Source of the DNA: Legionella quinlivanii
GTDB taxonomy: Bacteria; Pseudomonadota; Gammaproteobacteria; Legionellales; Legionellaceae
DNA: 64,000 bases
Assembly (NCBI RefSeq): GCF_900461555.1
Contig: NZ_UGOX01000001.1
Span: 881,501-945,500, forward strand
Reading direction: 5' to 3'
The notes beneath the pieces are model-generated. The model saw only the letters and a list, made by a program, of their open reading frames with translations, was not told the DNA's origin and did not search any database. The position numbers and the translations under genes were made by a program. Each line of letters starts with the position of its first letter. The stretch's first letter is position 1. This document shows, one piece after another, positions 63,767 to 64,000 of this stretch.

Positions 63767-64000
63767 TTAACTTTTTTTCAGAGCTCTGTTAATATGCCAT
63801 TGGATAAAAAAACCTGCTGAAGCGATAAATCGTTTTGCATTCGGAATCAACCACTTCAATTTCCGAGGCAGGGAATGACTCACAATGAATAATAATAATC
63901 GGAGCAAAATGTGGCTAAAAGCTCGCAAAAAATATGGTTTTTGCAACTCATTCGATCCGTGGGCTGTGTGCTGGTTATCTATACCCATTGGTTTGGTCTG
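63767..64000 (-). CDS. Partial unknown protein, C-terminal end at window edge
   Basis: Frame open to the window edge on the minus strand; the visible ~77 residues (for example PYFLRAFSHILLRLLLFIVS then HSLPRKLKWLIPNAKRFI) are basic and partly hydrophobic. The ATG at 63988 may be internal, so the gene probably continues outside the window. It does not overlap another gene and has a protein-like composition. Function unknown. Confidence 0.45.
   Translation of the reverse strand, partial: QTKPMGIDNQHTAHGSNELQKPYFLRAFSHILLRLLLFIVSHSLPRKLKWLIPNAKRFIASAGFFIQWHINRALKKS

Noticed and set aside
1-64000. tRNA, rRNA, riboswitch or CRISPR array
   Set aside because: No conserved RNA-gene sequence or regular direct-repeat/spacer layout was noticed on reading; structured RNAs cannot be excluded without a covariance-model search.

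Overview
The window looks like chromosomal DNA of a Legionella-type gammaproteobacterium. This is an inference, with no database search behind it. It rests on three things: moderately AT-rich DNA, many very large orphan proteins with eukaryote-like or host-directed modules (ankyrin repeats, a U-box-like fold, alpha/beta hydrolases), and glutamate-rich C-terminal tails typical of Dot/Icm (type IVB) secreted effectors. Small secreted proteins of a Legionella type and a RES/Xre toxin-antitoxin pair also fit. No secretion apparatus, rRNA, tRNA, CRISPR array or intact insertion sequence was seen.

Region 1 (1-3.2 kb) has the end of a polyprenyl diphosphate synthase (ispB-like) coupled to a novel-looking fusion of a diiron four-helix domain and an E2/CAT-type acyltransferase domain, followed by a long hairpin repeat. 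Region 2 (3.3-19.6 kb) is an accessory block: two ankyrin proteins, a multi-spanning membrane protein, a coupled pair of giant unknown proteins (1041 and 1529 aa), a U-box-like protein and a phosphoribosyltransferase-fold protein. Region 3 (19.6-22.2 kb) holds an Xre/RES NAD-targeting toxin-antitoxin module, directly abutted by a frameshifted IS110-family transposase remnant. Region 4 (22.3-37.2 kb) mixes housekeeping and accessory genes: a DsbD-like thiol reductase, cold-shock protein, short histidine kinase, poxvirus-type topoisomerase IB and CysZ, plus two large hydrolase-like proteins and several small secreted or membrane proteins. Region 5 (37.3-41.8 kb) is one gene for a ~1480-aa protein built from about 17 hydrophobic ~66-aa repeats in a higher-order three-module pattern. 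Ku (NHEJ) and a secreted animal-type alpha-amylase follow.

Region 6 (44.4-60 kb) is a tightly coupled six-gene minus-strand operon: glgE, treS-maltokinase fusion, malQ-glgB fusion, treZ, a GH57/DUF3536 gene and treY. Together these encode a trehalose to maltose to maltose-1-phosphate to alpha-glucan route (TreS, maltokinase, GlgE, GlgB) and the reverse alpha-glucan to trehalose route (TreY, TreZ), so storage glucan and trehalose form a cycle. A divergent MFS sugar transporter of the SLC45/sucrose type lies upstream and the secreted amylase lies convergently downstream. Region 7 (61.4-64 kb) has a tiny predicted membrane peptide, a dCache-HAMP class III adenylate/guanylate cyclase and the edge of an unknown gene.

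Dispersed non-coding elements are: a GGGCC-type palindromic repeat family (three places), a REP-like hairpin (two places), twin terminators flanking the 1020-aa hydrolase gene, and several other hairpins. All functions come from reading motifs by eye; promoter calls are tentative.
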